This document shows positions 36,356 to 45,598 of a stretch of DNA of 64,000 bases, piece after piece. The notes beneath the pieces are model-generated. The model saw only the letters and a list, made by a program, of their open reading frames with translations, was not told where the DNA came from and did not search any database. The DNA is taken from positions 992,001-1,056,000 of the forward strand of contig NZ_CP046919.1 of assembly GCF_011387195.1 (NCBI RefSeq), written 5' to 3'. The position numbers and the translations under genes are program-made. The stretch comes from Streptococcus ruminicola (GTDB taxonomy: Bacteria > Bacillota > Bacilli > Lactobacillales > Streptococcaceae). Every line of letters begins with the position of its first letter. Position 1 is the first letter of the stretch.

Positions 36356-36413
36356 TAAAAGAGTAAAGAAAGCTTTGTTTCATTGGTAAAGCATCTCTTT
36401 GCTCTTTTTTTGT
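36356..36413 (+). terminator. Terminator after the LacI-family gene
   Basis: AGAGTAAAGA/TCTTTGCTCT arms around inner AAGC-type pairing are followed by seven Ts. Confidence 0.75.
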
Positions 36414-36427
36414 TTTAAATTTTTTAT

Positions 36428-36496
36428 CGAAAACGCTTTACAAAATAAAAATACGTGCTATAATAAAATCATCAAAAGCAGCGCAAACGTTTGCGT
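36428..36496 (+). promoter_or_regulatory. malT promoter, cre-like site and LacI-family operator
   Basis: TTTACA (36437-36442), 16 bp, TATAAT (36459-36464). A cre-like CGAAAACGCTTTAC overlaps the -35. The perfect 14-bp palindrome CGCAAACGTTTGCG (36482-36495) lies just after the start site, the right place for repression by the neighbouring LacI-family protein. Confidence 0.75.
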
Positions 36497-36610
36497 AAAT
36501 TATTCAACTCAAAAATCGTTTGTTTTATACAAATCAAGTAATATTAGTGACGTTCTTACTTGATTTGTAGAGCAAATGGTTTCCGAGAAAAAGTTTTAAG
36601 GAGTCGTTTC

Positions 36611-38791
36611 ATGAAGAAGGCATTTAAAAAATTGACCAGCTTCGAATTTTGGCAAAAATTCGGTAAATGCTTGATGGTTGTTATTGCCGTTATGCCGGCA
36701 GCCGGTTTGATGGTTAGTATTGGTAACTCACTCCCGCTAATCAATGCTGACTCAGCTGTACTTGCTACTGTTGGTAATGTTATCGCACAAATTGGTTGGG
36801 GGATTATCAATAACCTTCACATTTTGTTCGCTCTAGCTATTGGTGGTAGCTGGGCAAAAGAACGTGCTGGTGGTGCATTTGCCGCTGGTATCGCATTTAT
36901 TCTTATCAACTTGATCACTGGTCACGTTTACGGTGTATCACTTGATATGATTGCTGATAGTAAAAGTGTTGTTCACAATGTTCTCGGTGGCAAGATGCTT
37001 GTCTCTGACTACTTTGTCAATGTGCTTGGTCAACCAGCGCTTAACATGGGTGTCTTTGTAGGTATTATCTCAGGTTTTGTTGGGGCAACAGCTTACAATA
37101 AATACTATAACTACCGCAAATTGCCTGATGTTCTTTCATTCTTCAATGGTAAACGTTTCGTACCATTCGTTGTTATTTACCGTTCAGTTCTTGTTGCTTT
37201 GTTTATGTCACTTGTTTGGCCAATCATTCAATCAGGAATCAACGGATTTGGTATGTGGATTGCATCATCACAAGATTCTGCTCCATTCTTAGCGCCTTTC
37301 TTGTATGGTACTTTGGAACGTTTGCTTCTTCCATTTGGTCTTCACCACATGATTACTATCCCAATGAACTACACTTCACTTGGTGGTACTTATGAAATCT
37401 TGACTGGTGCTCAAAAAGGTACTGAAGTCTTTGGTCAAGACCCACTTTGGTTAGCATGGGTAACAGACCTTATCAATCTTAAAGGTTCAAATCCTTCAGA
37501 TTACCATCACCTTATGGCAACTGTAACACCTGCCCGCTTCAAAGTCGGACAAATGATTGGTGCAACTGGTACACTTATGGGGCTTAGCCTTGCCATGTAC
37601 CGTAACGTTGACCCAGACAAGAAGAAAAAATACACTGCGATGTTTATCTCAACAGCAGCTGCTACATTCTTGACAGGTGTTACTGAACCAATCGAATACA
37701 TGTTTATGTTTGTCGCAATGCCACTTTATGTTGTATACGCACTTGTACAAGGGGTGACATTTGCTCTTGCTGATTTAGTTAACCTTCGTCTCCATTCATT
37801 TGGTAATATCGAACTTTTGACACGTACACCAATGGCTCTTAAAGCAGGTCTTGGTGGAGACTTAATTAACTTTGTTATCTGCTGTATCTTATCAGGTGTT
37901 GTGATGTACTTCATCGCAGACTTTATGATTAAGAAATTTAACTTTGCCACTCCAGGTCGTAACGGTAACTATGACGACATGGATGATGACACTGCTGCAT
38001 CAACAACTGGTGCGACAGTATCTGCAAATTCTCAAATCGTTCAAATCATTAATCTCCTTGGTGGACGCGATAACATTGAAGATGTTGATGCTTGTATGAC
38101 ACGACTTCGTGTAACTGTCAAAGATGTCGCACGAGTTGGTGATGAAGAAACTTGGAAAAAAGCTGGTGCTATGGGTCTCATTATCAAAGGCTCAGGTGTT
38201 CAAGCTGTTTATGGACCAAAAGCAGATATCTTGAAATCTGATATTCAAGACCTTCTTGATTCTGGTGCTGAAATTCCAACAATCGACTTAGCAGAAGTTA
38301 AAGGTAATGATGTTACAAAAGTCTCATATAAAGGTGTCACAGAAGATGTCCTATCAATCGCAGATGGTGAAGTAAAACCAATCACAGCTGTTAAAGATCC
38401 CGTATTTTCAGCTAAAATGATGGGTGATGGCTTCGCTGTTGAACCAGAAAATGGTAATGTTTATGCACCTGTGTCAGGTCTTGTCACAAGTGTCTTCCCG
38501 ACTAAACATGCCTTTGGATTATTGACTGATAGTGGTCTTGAAGTTCTTGTTCACATCGGACTTGATACTGTTGCTCTTAACGGTGTGCCATTCTCTGTTA
38601 AAGTAGCAGAAGGTCAACGTGTTCAAGCAGGTGATCTTTTGGTGGTAGCTGACTTGGCAGCTATCAGTTCAGCAGGACGTGAAACAACAATCATTGTTGC
38701 CTTCACAAACACAGCAGAAATTAAAGCAGTCAATTTAACACAAACAGGAAAAGTTTCTGCTAAAACACCTGTTGCAAAAGTAGAACTTTAA
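36611..38791 (+). CDS. malT: PTS maltose/glucose-type transporter EIICBA
   Basis: A 726-aa protein. N-terminal membrane EIIC (residues 1 to about 450; 'GLHHMITIPMNYTSLGG', 'GVTEPIEYMF'), an EIIB domain with the Cys in 'VDACMTRLRV', and a C-terminal EIIA ('DGFAVEPENGNVYAPVSG', 'EVLVHIGLDTVALNG' with the active His). Start ATG 36611 has AAGGAG 7 bases upstream. The S. mutans homologue (ptsG/malT) is a maltose transporter and also lies beside an endonuclease-like gene. Confidence 0.88.
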   Translation: MKKAFKKLTSFEFWQKFGKCLMVVIAVMPAAGLMVSIGNSLPLINADSAVLATVGNVIAQIGWGIINNLHILFALAIGGSWAKERAGGAFAAGIAFILINLITGHVYGVSLDMIADSKSVVHNVLGGKMLVSDYFVNVLGQPALNMGVFVGIISGFVGATAYNKYYNYRKLPDVLSFFNGKRFVPFVVIYRSVLVALFMSLVWPIIQSGINGFGMWIASSQDSAPFLAPFLYGTLERLLLPFGLHHMITIPMNYTSLGGTYEILTGAQKGTEVFGQDPLWLAWVTDLINLKGSNPSDYHHLMATVTPARFKVGQMIGATGTLMGLSLAMYRNVDPDKKKKYTAMFISTAAATFLTGVTEPIEYMFMFVAMPLYVVYALVQGVTFALADLVNLRLHSFGNIELLTRTPMALKAGLGGDLINFVICCILSGVVMYFIADFMIKKFNFATPGRNGNYDDMDDDTAASTTGATVSANSQIVQIINLLGGRDNIEDVDACMTRLRVTVKDVARVGDEETWKKAGAMGLIIKGSGVQAVYGPKADILKSDIQDLLDSGAEIPTIDLAEVKGNDVTKVSYKGVTEDVLSIADGEVKPITAVKDPVFSAKMMGDGFAVEPENGNVYAPVSGLVTSVFPTKHAFGLLTDSGLEVLVHIGLDTVALNGVPFSVKVAEGQRVQAGDLLVVADLAAISSAGRETTIIVAFTNTAEIKAVNLTQTGKVSAKTPVAKVEL

Positions 38792-38838
38792 GCTTATATT
38801 ACTAATAGTGATAAAGAGATTTGGGTTAAAACTAAATA

Positions 38839-38878
38839 GAAGGGAGTCCGGGGTAGACATCTCGGACTCTCCTTTAAC
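38839..38878 (+). other. Intercistronic hairpin between malT and the EEP gene
   Basis: The AAGGGAGTCCG/CGGACTCTCCTT stem with one bulge and no clean T-run may partly terminate or stabilise the malT mRNA 3' end. Confidence 0.55.
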
Positions 38879-38893
38879 TTGAGGAGAAAGGAC

Positions 38894-39709
38894 ATGGCAA
38901 AATTTTTAACACTTAATACGCATTCTTGGTTAGAGGCAAATTCGTTAAAAAAATTATTCGATTTGGCAGAAAATATTTACATTGAGAATTATGATGTCAT
39001 TTGTCTTCAAGAAATTAACCAAGACATTCGAGGCTTAGCTGCAAAAGATGTGGAAGGGTATGAAAAATTACCTGGTAGCCCCGAATTACACCGTGATAAT
39101 TATGCTCTTCAATTGGTCAATTACCTCAGAAGCCAAGGAAGACATTATTATTGGTCTTGGGCTTATAACCATATTGGATATGATAAGTACAATGAAGGTG
39201 TTGTGATTTTATCGAAAAATCCAATTAAGGTAAAAGATATTCTTGTCTCAGCGGTGGATGATGAGCATGATTATCATACTAGACGTGTCCTAGCGGCTGA
39301 GACTGAAGTTGATGGCAAACCAGTTACCGTGGTAAGCCTTCATATGTCTTGGTTCGGTAAAGGATTTGAAAGTGAATGGGCAAAGTTAGAAAAAGCGCTC
39401 AGCGATTTTCCTAGACCCCTTGTCCTTATGGGAGATTTCAACAATCCTACCGATACGGCTGGCTATGACATGATTTTAAACAGCCCGCTTGAGTTGCAAG
39501 ATAGTCACAAAGTGGCTAAATCCATTCAAGGTGATCACACCATTATCGAAGATATTGATGGCTGGGAAGGCAATAAACAGTCACTCAAGGTTGATCACGT
39601 TTTTACAAGTAAAGAAATTGAGATTCAATCCTCAACCGTTGTCTTTGATGGCGGTGAATCTCCAATCGTCAGTGACCATTTTGGTCTTGCTGTCGAACTT
39701 AACTACTAA
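38894..39709 (+). CDS. Endonuclease/exonuclease/phosphatase (EEP) family protein
   Basis: A 271-aa metal-dependent hydrolase. 'CLQEINQD' (metal-binding Glu), 'SLHMSWFG', 'LMGDFNNPT' and 'VSDHFGL' are the four conserved EEP motifs. ATG 38894 is preceded by AAAGGA and by AGGAG a little further up. Its position after malT is conserved in streptococci, suggesting a role in sugar-phosphate metabolism, but the substrate is unknown. Confidence 0.85.
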   Translation: MAKFLTLNTHSWLEANSLKKLFDLAENIYIENYDVICLQEINQDIRGLAAKDVEGYEKLPGSPELHRDNYALQLVNYLRSQGRHYYWSWAYNHIGYDKYNEGVVILSKNPIKVKDILVSAVDDEHDYHTRRVLAAETEVDGKPVTVVSLHMSWFGKGFESEWAKLEKALSDFPRPLVLMGDFNNPTDTAGYDMILNSPLELQDSHKVAKSIQGDHTIIEDIDGWEGNKQSLKVDHVFTSKEIEIQSSTVVFDGGESPIVSDHFGLAVELNY

Positions 39710-39741
39710 TTAATTCTACCTCCTAATTATTTGTTTGTTTT

Positions 39742-39771
39742 TTAAAGCGCCCTTGTCCCGGGGCGCTTTTG
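39742..39771 (+). terminator. Terminator after the EEP gene
   Basis: The GC-rich stem AAAGCGCCC/GGGGCGCTTT is followed by four Ts. Confidence 0.8.
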
Positions 39772-39777
39772 ATGTGT

Positions 39778-40035
39778 AAAAAAAAAACACCTTGGTAAAA
39801 GGCGTTTTAAAATATAAACAAATCTAAAATTAGTTATTTACTATAATTTGATTTTAGAAATATTGCGAGCTTTGCTCTCGATAGAGTGATACTTTCCACC
39901 GTGGTGAAAGTGGCTGAAATAATGATAGATCAGCCGCCGGGAAGTTTTGAGACTTTAGGCTCAAAACTTAGGCATGGAATTTCGAAGGAATTCGCTGCCG
40001 ACCATACCACCTAAGGGAAGTATCAGAAAAAAGAT
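39778..40035 (-). ncRNA. Candidate structured RNA of unknown class, about 250 nt
   Basis: An 11-bp closing stem (39887-39897/40015-40025, one G-U) encloses GGCTGA/TCAGCC (39912-39935), a 10-bp perfect hairpin AAGTTTTGAG/CTCAAAACTT (39942-39969), GAATT/AATTC and CACC/GGTG stems. The minus strand is preferred: a 10-bp stem (39784-39793/39799-39808) with a G-U pair only on that strand is followed by ten Ts. It lies between convergent genes, so it is no obvious riboswitch. A 5' promoter is unclear (TATATA at 40041-40046), so a processed pepA 3' UTR is possible. Not a class I recognise. Confidence 0.5.
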
Positions 40036-40049
40036 TTTGTTATATATTT

Positions 40050-41087
40050 TTATTCCACAATTGGGCTTTTGAGGTAAGCGTCAACGAGGCGTTCTGTTGC
40101 TTGAACAGAGTCAATGTGTGTGCGTTCGTATGAGTGACTTGATTCGATACCAGCTCCAAATAGGGCATGTTTGACTTCGGCACCTGCACGAAGGGCAGCA
40201 GAGGCATCACTACCATAGTATGGGTAGATGTCTAATTTGTATGGGATTTTATTTTCTTCAGCTAGGGCAACAAGGTGTTGGCGGAGTTCGTAGTTATAAG
40301 GTCCAGAACCGTCTTTGACACAGATTGATACGCTGTATTCGTCAGTTTGTTGGTCATCACCCATAGCCCCCATATCAACTGAAAGGTATTCGACTGTTGC
40401 AGCTGGAATGCTTGAGTTAGCACCGTGACCGAGTTCTTCGAAAGCTGAGAAGTAGAAGTGAGTTGTGTATGGCAAAGTGATATTTTGAGCTTTGTATTCT
40501 TTGAGCAATTCAATGAGAATGGCTGCTGATACTTTGTCATCCAAGTGACGTGATTTGATGAAACCTGATTCGGTAACAACCACGCGTGGGTCAAATGAGA
40601 TAAAGTCCCCAACTTCGATACCAAGAGCGCGTGTTTCTTTTTCGTTGGTTACTTTTTCGTCCAGACGAACTTCCATGTTAGCTTGATTGCGTTCAGCAGT
40701 TCCAGCATCTTTGTAGACATGAACAGAAGTTTGGTGCATAAGGATTGTACCACTAATTTTTTTACCATTTTTGGCAACGTGGATAGTACAATTTTCACCT
40801 TCGATAGCGTTGTAGACAAAGCCACCGATAAGGTCCATTTTAAGGCGGCCATCTGGTTTGACAGCACGAACCATCGCACCGAGGGTATCAAGGTGAGCTG
40901 TGACCACTCGGTGTTTGCTGTCATCTTTACCAGTGACAGTGACCATAACGCCACCTTTATTTGTGCGGACAGGAGCGTAGCCAAAGCTTTCAAGCTCAGC
41001 AATCACGTAATTCATAATGTGGCTTGTGTAGCCAGTAGGTGAAGGGATATTTGCAAGTTTTGTAATGTAATCAACTGTTGTTTTCAT
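40050..41087 (-). CDS. pepA: M42-family glutamyl aminopeptidase
   Basis: A 345-aa metalloaminopeptidase. Metal ligands in 'TAHLDTLGAMV', 'HLDDKVSAAI', 'EELGHGA' and 'SHSYERTHIDS'. It removes N-terminal acidic residues from peptides in the cytoplasm. An inverted repeat TGTCGG/CCGACA lies at 41116-41133 upstream of its start. Confidence 0.92.
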   Translation of the reverse strand: MKTTVDYITKLANIPSPTGYTSHIMNYVIAELESFGYAPVRTNKGGVMVTVTGKDDSKHRVVTAHLDTLGAMVRAVKPDGRLKMDLIGGFVYNAIEGENCTIHVAKNGKKISGTILMHQTSVHVYKDAGTAERNQANMEVRLDEKVTNEKETRALGIEVGDFISFDPRVVVTESGFIKSRHLDDKVSAAILIELLKEYKAQNITLPYTTHFYFSAFEELGHGANSSIPAATVEYLSVDMGAMGDDQQTDEYSVSICVKDGSGPYNYELRQHLVALAEENKIPYKLDIYPYYGSDASAALRAGAEVKHALFGAGIESSHSYERTHIDSVQATERLVDAYLKSPIVE

Positions 41088-41191
41088 TGTCTCTCCAATA
41101 CAATCTAGTCATTTGTCGGACATTTCCGACAGTCTAATGTCATTATAACATTTATTTGCGACTTTGTTTCTGAAAAGGCTTTAAAAATTGC

Positions 41192-41656
41192 TTAGCCTGC
41201 TGTGAAAATATGGAAATTATCGACAATAATCTCTGCCAAACGTTCAATATCAGCACTTGTGCCTCGAAGTTCAAAATCACCAAGCATTGGAAAACCAAAG
41301 CGCTTAGCGTACTGCTTAGCTGTCAGGCAATACTGCTCGTTGAAGTTGCGGTTGCCTGAGCCGATAATACCAAAACAATGTTTGTCATTATCGTGGGCAG
41401 CAATGAAATCACCAAGTGGGGTTGTCAAAATCTCAACATCACCCGAATCAACGCCATTGCCACCTTCTAGGTAGGTTGGCAGAATTGCCACAAAAGGTGA
41501 GGCAACGGGAAAGGTTTCGTGGTTAAGGTCCTTGATATTGATGGCTTTACTAGAGAGTTGATAATGGTTCTGAAGATATTCTCCTAAACGTTTCACAAAG
41601 CTCTGGACATTGCCACTTAAGCTAATGTAGACGATGGTTAGTGTTTTTTCTGTCAT
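41192..41656 (-). CDS. nrdI: NrdI-like flavodoxin for class Ib ribonucleotide reductase
   Basis: A 154-aa flavodoxin-fold protein. '[15 protein letters not shown]' binds FMN phosphate and '[15 protein letters not shown]' is the NrdI hallmark. It helps assemble the Mn cofactor of NrdF. GAGGTG lies before ATG 41656. No nrdE/F/H is next to it, as in several streptococci with a separate nrdI copy. Confidence 0.88.
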   Translation of the reverse strand: MTEKTLTIVYISLSGNVQSFVKRLGEYLQNHYQLSSKAINIKDLNHETFPVASPFVAILPTYLEGGNGVDSGDVEILTTPLGDFIAAHDNDKHCFGIIGSGNRNFNEQYCLTAKQYAKRFGFPMLGDFELRGTSADIERLAEIIVDNFHIFTAG

Positions 41657-41784
41657 AAGACACCTCATGTGAATAGTGTTTTTAGTCAATTTACCATAAT
41701 GAAAGGGCAGAGACAAATGATTAGCTTGGAGAAATTAGTTGGATTTCAAATGTGATTTTTTAAAAAAGTTTGTTCTTTTAAAAT

Positions 41785-41800
41785 AAAAGACTAGACTTAT
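41785..41800 (+). promoter_or_regulatory. GntR-type operator upstream of the beta-glucoside PTS genes
   Basis: AAAAGACTAGACTTAT, identical at 15 of 16 positions to the site at 44205. Both lie before genes of the same PTS. Confidence 0.65.
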
Positions 41801-41888
41801 AAAAATACCTGTGATATACTTTTGGTAAAGATGTTGGGGAGTGAAAACATCTTTAGCTAATATTTATATTCAAAAAGGGAGAATGCCC

Positions 41889-42203
41889 ATGTCAAAAGCA
41901 TTAATTATTTGTGTTGCTGGAATGTCATCATCACTTATGGCTCAAAAAACAACAGAATTCTTCAAAAATCAAGGTAAAGATATTACTGTTGAAGCGATTA
42001 GCTCTAACGAAGGTGAGCGCGTGATTACGGATGCTACTTATGATTTGTATCTTGTTAGCCCGCAAGCAACTATGTACTACAACCAATTTGCGACTGCTGG
42101 TGAAAAATCAGGACGACCAGTCGTTAAAGTGCCACCACAAGCTTATGTTCCAATTCCAATGGGAGTTGAAAAAATGGCTAACTTAATTTTAGAAAGCATT
42201 TAA
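41889..42203 (+). CDS. PTS lactose/cellobiose-family EIIB
   Basis: A 104-aa EIIB; the phosphorylated Cys lies in 'ICVAGMSSS'. GGGAG precedes the ATG at 41889; earlier in-frame ATGs are not needed. Pairs with the adjacent EIIA and the EIIC at 44278. Substrate class: cellobiose or another beta-glucoside. Confidence 0.9.
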   Translation: MSKALIICVAGMSSSLMAQKTTEFFKNQGKDITVEAISSNEGERVITDATYDLYLVSPQATMYYNQFATAGEKSGRPVVKVPPQAYVPIPMGVEKMANLILESI

Positions 42204-42219
42204 TGAGGGATTGCAAGAT

Positions 42220-42540
42220 ATGACAGAAGAAGAATTACAACTTGCCGCTTTTGAGATTATTTTACACAGTGGAACAGCTAGAACTTACGTTCATGAAGCT
42301 TTTGATGCCATGAAAGAAAGTAAGTTTGAAGTGGTGGAAGAAAAATTAGCTGCTGCTGACGAAGAATTATTACAGGCTCACCATGCCCAAACAGATTTGC
42401 TACAGAAATATGCAAGCGGTACCGAAATTAAAATTGAAATTATCATGGTACATGCCCAGGACCATTTGATGACGACAATGACTTTGAAAGAAGTTGCTAT
42501 CGAGATGATGGGAATGTATCAAAGATTTGCACTTAAATAA
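42220..42540 (+). CDS. PTS lactose/cellobiose-family EIIA
   Basis: A 106-aa EIIA with 'AHHAQTDLL' and the active His in 'VHAQDHLMT'. ATG 42220, with TGAGGGA upstream, is preferred to TTG 42211. It lies 16 bp after EIIB. Two terminators follow, so EIIC is transcribed separately. Confidence 0.9.
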   Translation: MTEEELQLAAFEIILHSGTARTYVHEAFDAMKESKFEVVEEKLAAADEELLQAHHAQTDLLQKYASGTEIKIEIIMVHAQDHLMTTMTLKEVAIEMMGMYQRFALK

Positions 42541-42550
42541 CTGAAATCAG

Positions 42551-42626
42551 ATGAGCGAGTGACAAACTCGCTCTTTTTATCATCATCAAAAACTCCCTTC
42601 CTTGGTTAGAGGAAGGGAGTTTTTGG
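42551..42626. terminator. Two terminators between EIIA and the GH1 gene
   Basis: GAGCGAGT/ACTCGCTC (42553-42573) with Ts, then AACTCCCTTCC/GGAAGGGAGTT (42591-42621) with T/A runs on both sides. The second can serve both strands. Confidence 0.85.
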
Positions 42627-42726
42627 TTTGAATTAATAAAAGGATAGAAGTTTTGATTACCGAGGATGGATGATAATCATAAGTATTAATTTTAATTGGA
42701 GGATTGAAATGTGGGATTAGGAGGGA

Positions 42727-44127
42727 TTAATCGGTAAATCCGTTATCGATGGTTACTTGTTTGAACCATTCACCAGATTTTTTAATAGTTTTGATTTGAG
42801 TGTGGATGTTATTTGAGATGAATCCGTAGCGGTTACGGTAAGCATTCATCCAAGACCAGCAGTCAATTGGTGTCCAAAGGTGATAGCCAAAGCAGTTTGA
42901 ACCTTCTTGGATACCACGGTGAAGGCAAGCCAAGTGTTCTTTGATGAAGTCGATGCGGTAATCATCTTGGATTTTCCCATTTTCATCCATAAAGCGTTCT
43001 TCGCGAGAAACACCCATACCGTTTTCTGAGACAAACCAAGGGATATTTTTATAGTTGTCACGAATGTTAATGGCGATGTCGTAAATGGCTTCTGGGTAGA
43101 TTTCCCAACCTTTGTCGATGTTCATGCGACGACCTGGCATGTTGTATTCGTCATAGTAACGATTTGGCATCCAAGCACCGACAGAATTTGGTGCGATGTC
43201 TGGTGCTTTCACACGATTTGGGTGATAGAAGTTAACACCTAAGAAATCAATGGTATTTTCTTTAAGAATTTGAGCATCTTCAGGTTCTGTTTGCCAGATG
43301 ACACCATCTTTTTTGAGAACTTCTTCAAGTTCTTCTGGGAAATGTCCATTGATAGCCGGTTCAAGGAACATTTTGTTGTTCCAAAGTTCAGCAAAGTGTG
43401 CAGCAGCTTGATCTTCTTTAGAATCAGAAGCAGCATAAGTTGGTGTTAAGTTTAAAACTGTACCAATGCGACCACCGTCTTTGTCTAAGCCAAGTTCTCT
43501 GAATTTAGCGATGGCTTTTGCGGATGCGATATTCAAGTTGTAAGCGACTTGGACAGCTTTTTTACCATCAACTAATTTTGGATAGTGGAATTGATAGAGG
43601 TATTCACCGTCGACAACAACCATTGGTTCATTATGAGTTGTCCAGTCTTTGACGCGGTCACCGAAAGCCTTGAAAGCTTGTTCAGCAAAACCAACATAAA
43701 GGTCAACCACATGACGTGACTCCCAACCACCATATTTATGATAAAGTTCGACTGGTAAGTCGAAGTGGTGTAGGTTCATGATTGGACGAATACCATTTTC
43801 GATAAAGCAATCAATGACTTTATTGTAGAAGTCTACTGCATCTTGGTTGACAGTGTTTTTTTCAAGGTCATCGATCAAACGTGTCCATTGAATAGAAGTA
43901 CGGACACTATTTAAACCGACTTTTTTCATTAGAGCAATATCTTCTTCATAGCTATTGTAGAAGTTAGAAGCTGTGTCTGGTCCAACTTGGTTGTAAAAAG
44001 CTTCGGGTTCAATTTCATACCAATAGTCAAACATATTAGCATGTTTCTTATTGAAACGTCCCTCACTTTGAGGTCCAGATGTCGCAGCTCCCCACCAGAA
44101 ATCTTCTGGAAAAGTGTAAGTTGCCAT
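42727..44127 (-). CDS. GH1 6-phospho-beta-glucosidase
   Basis: A 466-aa glycoside hydrolase family 1 enzyme. 'THNEP' carries the acid/base Glu and 'SENGMG' the nucleophile; 'DFWWGAATSGPQSEG' is the N-terminal signature. It cleaves phosphorylated disaccharides delivered by the flanking PTS. Divergent from EIIC with a shared GntR-type operator between them. Confidence 0.92.
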   Translation of the reverse strand: MATYTFPEDFWWGAATSGPQSEGRFNKKHANMFDYWYEIEPEAFYNQVGPDTASNFYNSYEEDIALMKKVGLNSVRTSIQWTRLIDDLEKNTVNQDAVDFYNKVIDCFIENGIRPIMNLHHFDLPVELYHKYGGWESRHVVDLYVGFAEQAFKAFGDRVKDWTTHNEPMVVVDGEYLYQFHYPKLVDGKKAVQVAYNLNIASAKAIAKFRELGLDKDGGRIGTVLNLTPTYAASDSKEDQAAAHFAELWNNKMFLEPAINGHFPEELEEVLKKDGVIWQTEPEDAQILKENTIDFLGVNFYHPNRVKAPDIAPNSVGAWMPNRYYDEYNMPGRRMNIDKGWEIYPEAIYDIAINIRDNYKNIPWFVSENGMGVSREERFMDENGKIQDDYRIDFIKEHLACLHRGIQEGSNCFGYHLWTPIDCWSWMNAYRNRYGFISNNIHTQIKTIKKSGEWFKQVTIDNGFTD

Positions 44128-44204
44128 AGGATTCTCCTTAATAAGTTTTGGTTTTACAAGTACAATTATACACTTTTAAAATTAAAAGACAATATTTTTA
44201 TATA

Positions 44205-44239
44205 AAAAGACTAGACTTTTACAAAAAATAAGTTATAAT
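44205..44239. promoter_or_regulatory. GntR-type operator and promoter between GH1 and EIIC
   Basis: The near-palindrome AAAAGACTAGACTTTT (44205-44220) lies ahead of TATAAT (44234-44239) for EIIC and between the two divergent genes. A match to the site at 41785 and a weaker match near 45568 suggest one shared regulator. Confidence 0.7.
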
Positions 44240-44277
44240 GATAATGTAAAAACAAATAAATGGAAAGAGGAGTGTTT

Positions 44278-45546
44278 ATGAACAAGTTTCTAGATGCTAT
44301 CAGTGACAAACTTTTGCCTTTGGCAAACAAGCTCGCTTCAAATCGTTATTTATCGATTTTGCGTGACGCCTTCATGCTTGCCTTCCCCTTGACCATGTTT
44401 GGGTCAATTGTCGTGGTTATTTGTAACCTTCCTTTTTTAAACGATGGTACGAAAGCGCTTTTAAATGACCTGCTTGGTAGTGGTCAAAGTGCTACTATGT
44501 CGATTATGACAGTCTTCGTTACTTTTGGTATTGGTTATTATCTTTCTAAATCTTACGATGTTGAGGGAATTTTCGGGGGTGCTATTTCATTTGCAAGTTT
44601 CCTTATTTTGACACCATTTTTCACAACAAGTGATGGTGGCGAAAAAGTTTCAAGTGTTTTGAGTCTTGATCGTCTTGGTGCAAAAGGAATGTTTCTTGGG
44701 ATGATTGTTGCTTTTCTTGCTGCTGAAATTTACAGCCGCACGAGCAAAAAAGGATGGCAAATTAAAATGCCTGACAGTGTACCGCCTGCAGTTGCTAAGT
44801 CTTTTGCAGCTTTGATTCCAGCTATTTTGACCCTATCTGTCTTTACAGCGATTAATGCTGTTGTGACAGTTGGCTTCAAAACAAATCTTCACGATGTGAT
44901 TTATAACGTTATTCAAGTTCCGCTTGTTGGTCTTGGAAGTAGTATCTGGGCAACTTTGGTTGCAATCTTCTTTATTCAATTCCTATGGTTTTTTGGTCTT
45001 CATGGTCAAATTCTTGTAAATTCAGTTATGGACCCTGTTTGGAATACTTTGATGTTTGAAAACTTGGAAGCTTACAAGGCAGGTGAACACCTTCCTCACA
45101 TTATCTCAAAACCATTCATGGAAACATTTACTGTTGGTCTTGGTGGTTCAGGGATGACGCTTGCGGTTGTTATCATCATGGCCTTTATCATGAAGAAAAA
45201 ACAATATCGTGATGTTGGTCGTTTGGCACTTGGTGCTGGTATTTTCAACGTTAATGAGCCAGTAATCTTTGGTTTGCCAATCGTTTTAAATGCTACAATT
45301 CTTATTCCATGGGTTATTTCACCAATTATTGTCACAGCTCTTAACTACTTTGTGATGTCAATTGGTCTTGTTCCTGCACCAACAGGGGTTTCAGTTCCAT
45401 GGACAGTACCTGTCTTCTTTAGTGGAATGATTGCGACAAACTCACTTGCTGGTGGACTTCTTCAAATTGTTGACTGCTTGATTGTTGGCTGTATTTGGCT
45501 ACCATTCTTGCACATGCTGGACAAACAACCTGACTCTGCGCTATAA
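44278..45546 (+). CDS. PTS cellobiose-family EIIC
   Basis: A 422-aa membrane permease of the lactose/cellobiose PTS family, with about ten hydrophobic segments; 'IFNVNEPVIFGLPI' is the family signature. GAGGAG lies before ATG 44278. It works with the EIIB/EIIA at 41.9-42.5 kb although the GH1 gene lies between on the other strand. Confidence 0.9.
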   Translation: MNKFLDAISDKLLPLANKLASNRYLSILRDAFMLAFPLTMFGSIVVVICNLPFLNDGTKALLNDLLGSGQSATMSIMTVFVTFGIGYYLSKSYDVEGIFGGAISFASFLILTPFFTTSDGGEKVSSVLSLDRLGAKGMFLGMIVAFLAAEIYSRTSKKGWQIKMPDSVPPAVAKSFAALIPAILTLSVFTAINAVVTVGFKTNLHDVIYNVIQVPLVGLGSSIWATLVAIFFIQFLWFFGLHGQILVNSVMDPVWNTLMFENLEAYKAGEHLPHIISKPFMETFTVGLGGSGMTLAVVIIMAFIMKKKQYRDVGRLALGAGIFNVNEPVIFGLPIVLNATILIPWVISPIIVTALNYFVMSIGLVPAPTGVSVPWTVPVFFSGMIATNSLAGGLLQIVDCLIVGCIWLPFLHMLDKQPDSAL

Positions 45547-45567
45547 TATGACTATAGTTTAAAATTA

Positions 45568-45583
45568 TTAGTCTATACAAGTA
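45568..45583 (+). promoter_or_regulatory. Possible autoregulatory GntR operator
   Basis: TTAGTCTATACAAGTA resembles the reverse complement of the 44205 operator (core 6 of 8). It lies 15 bp before the GntR gene. Confidence 0.35.
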
Positions 45584-45598
45584 GAGTAGGAGCGATCT

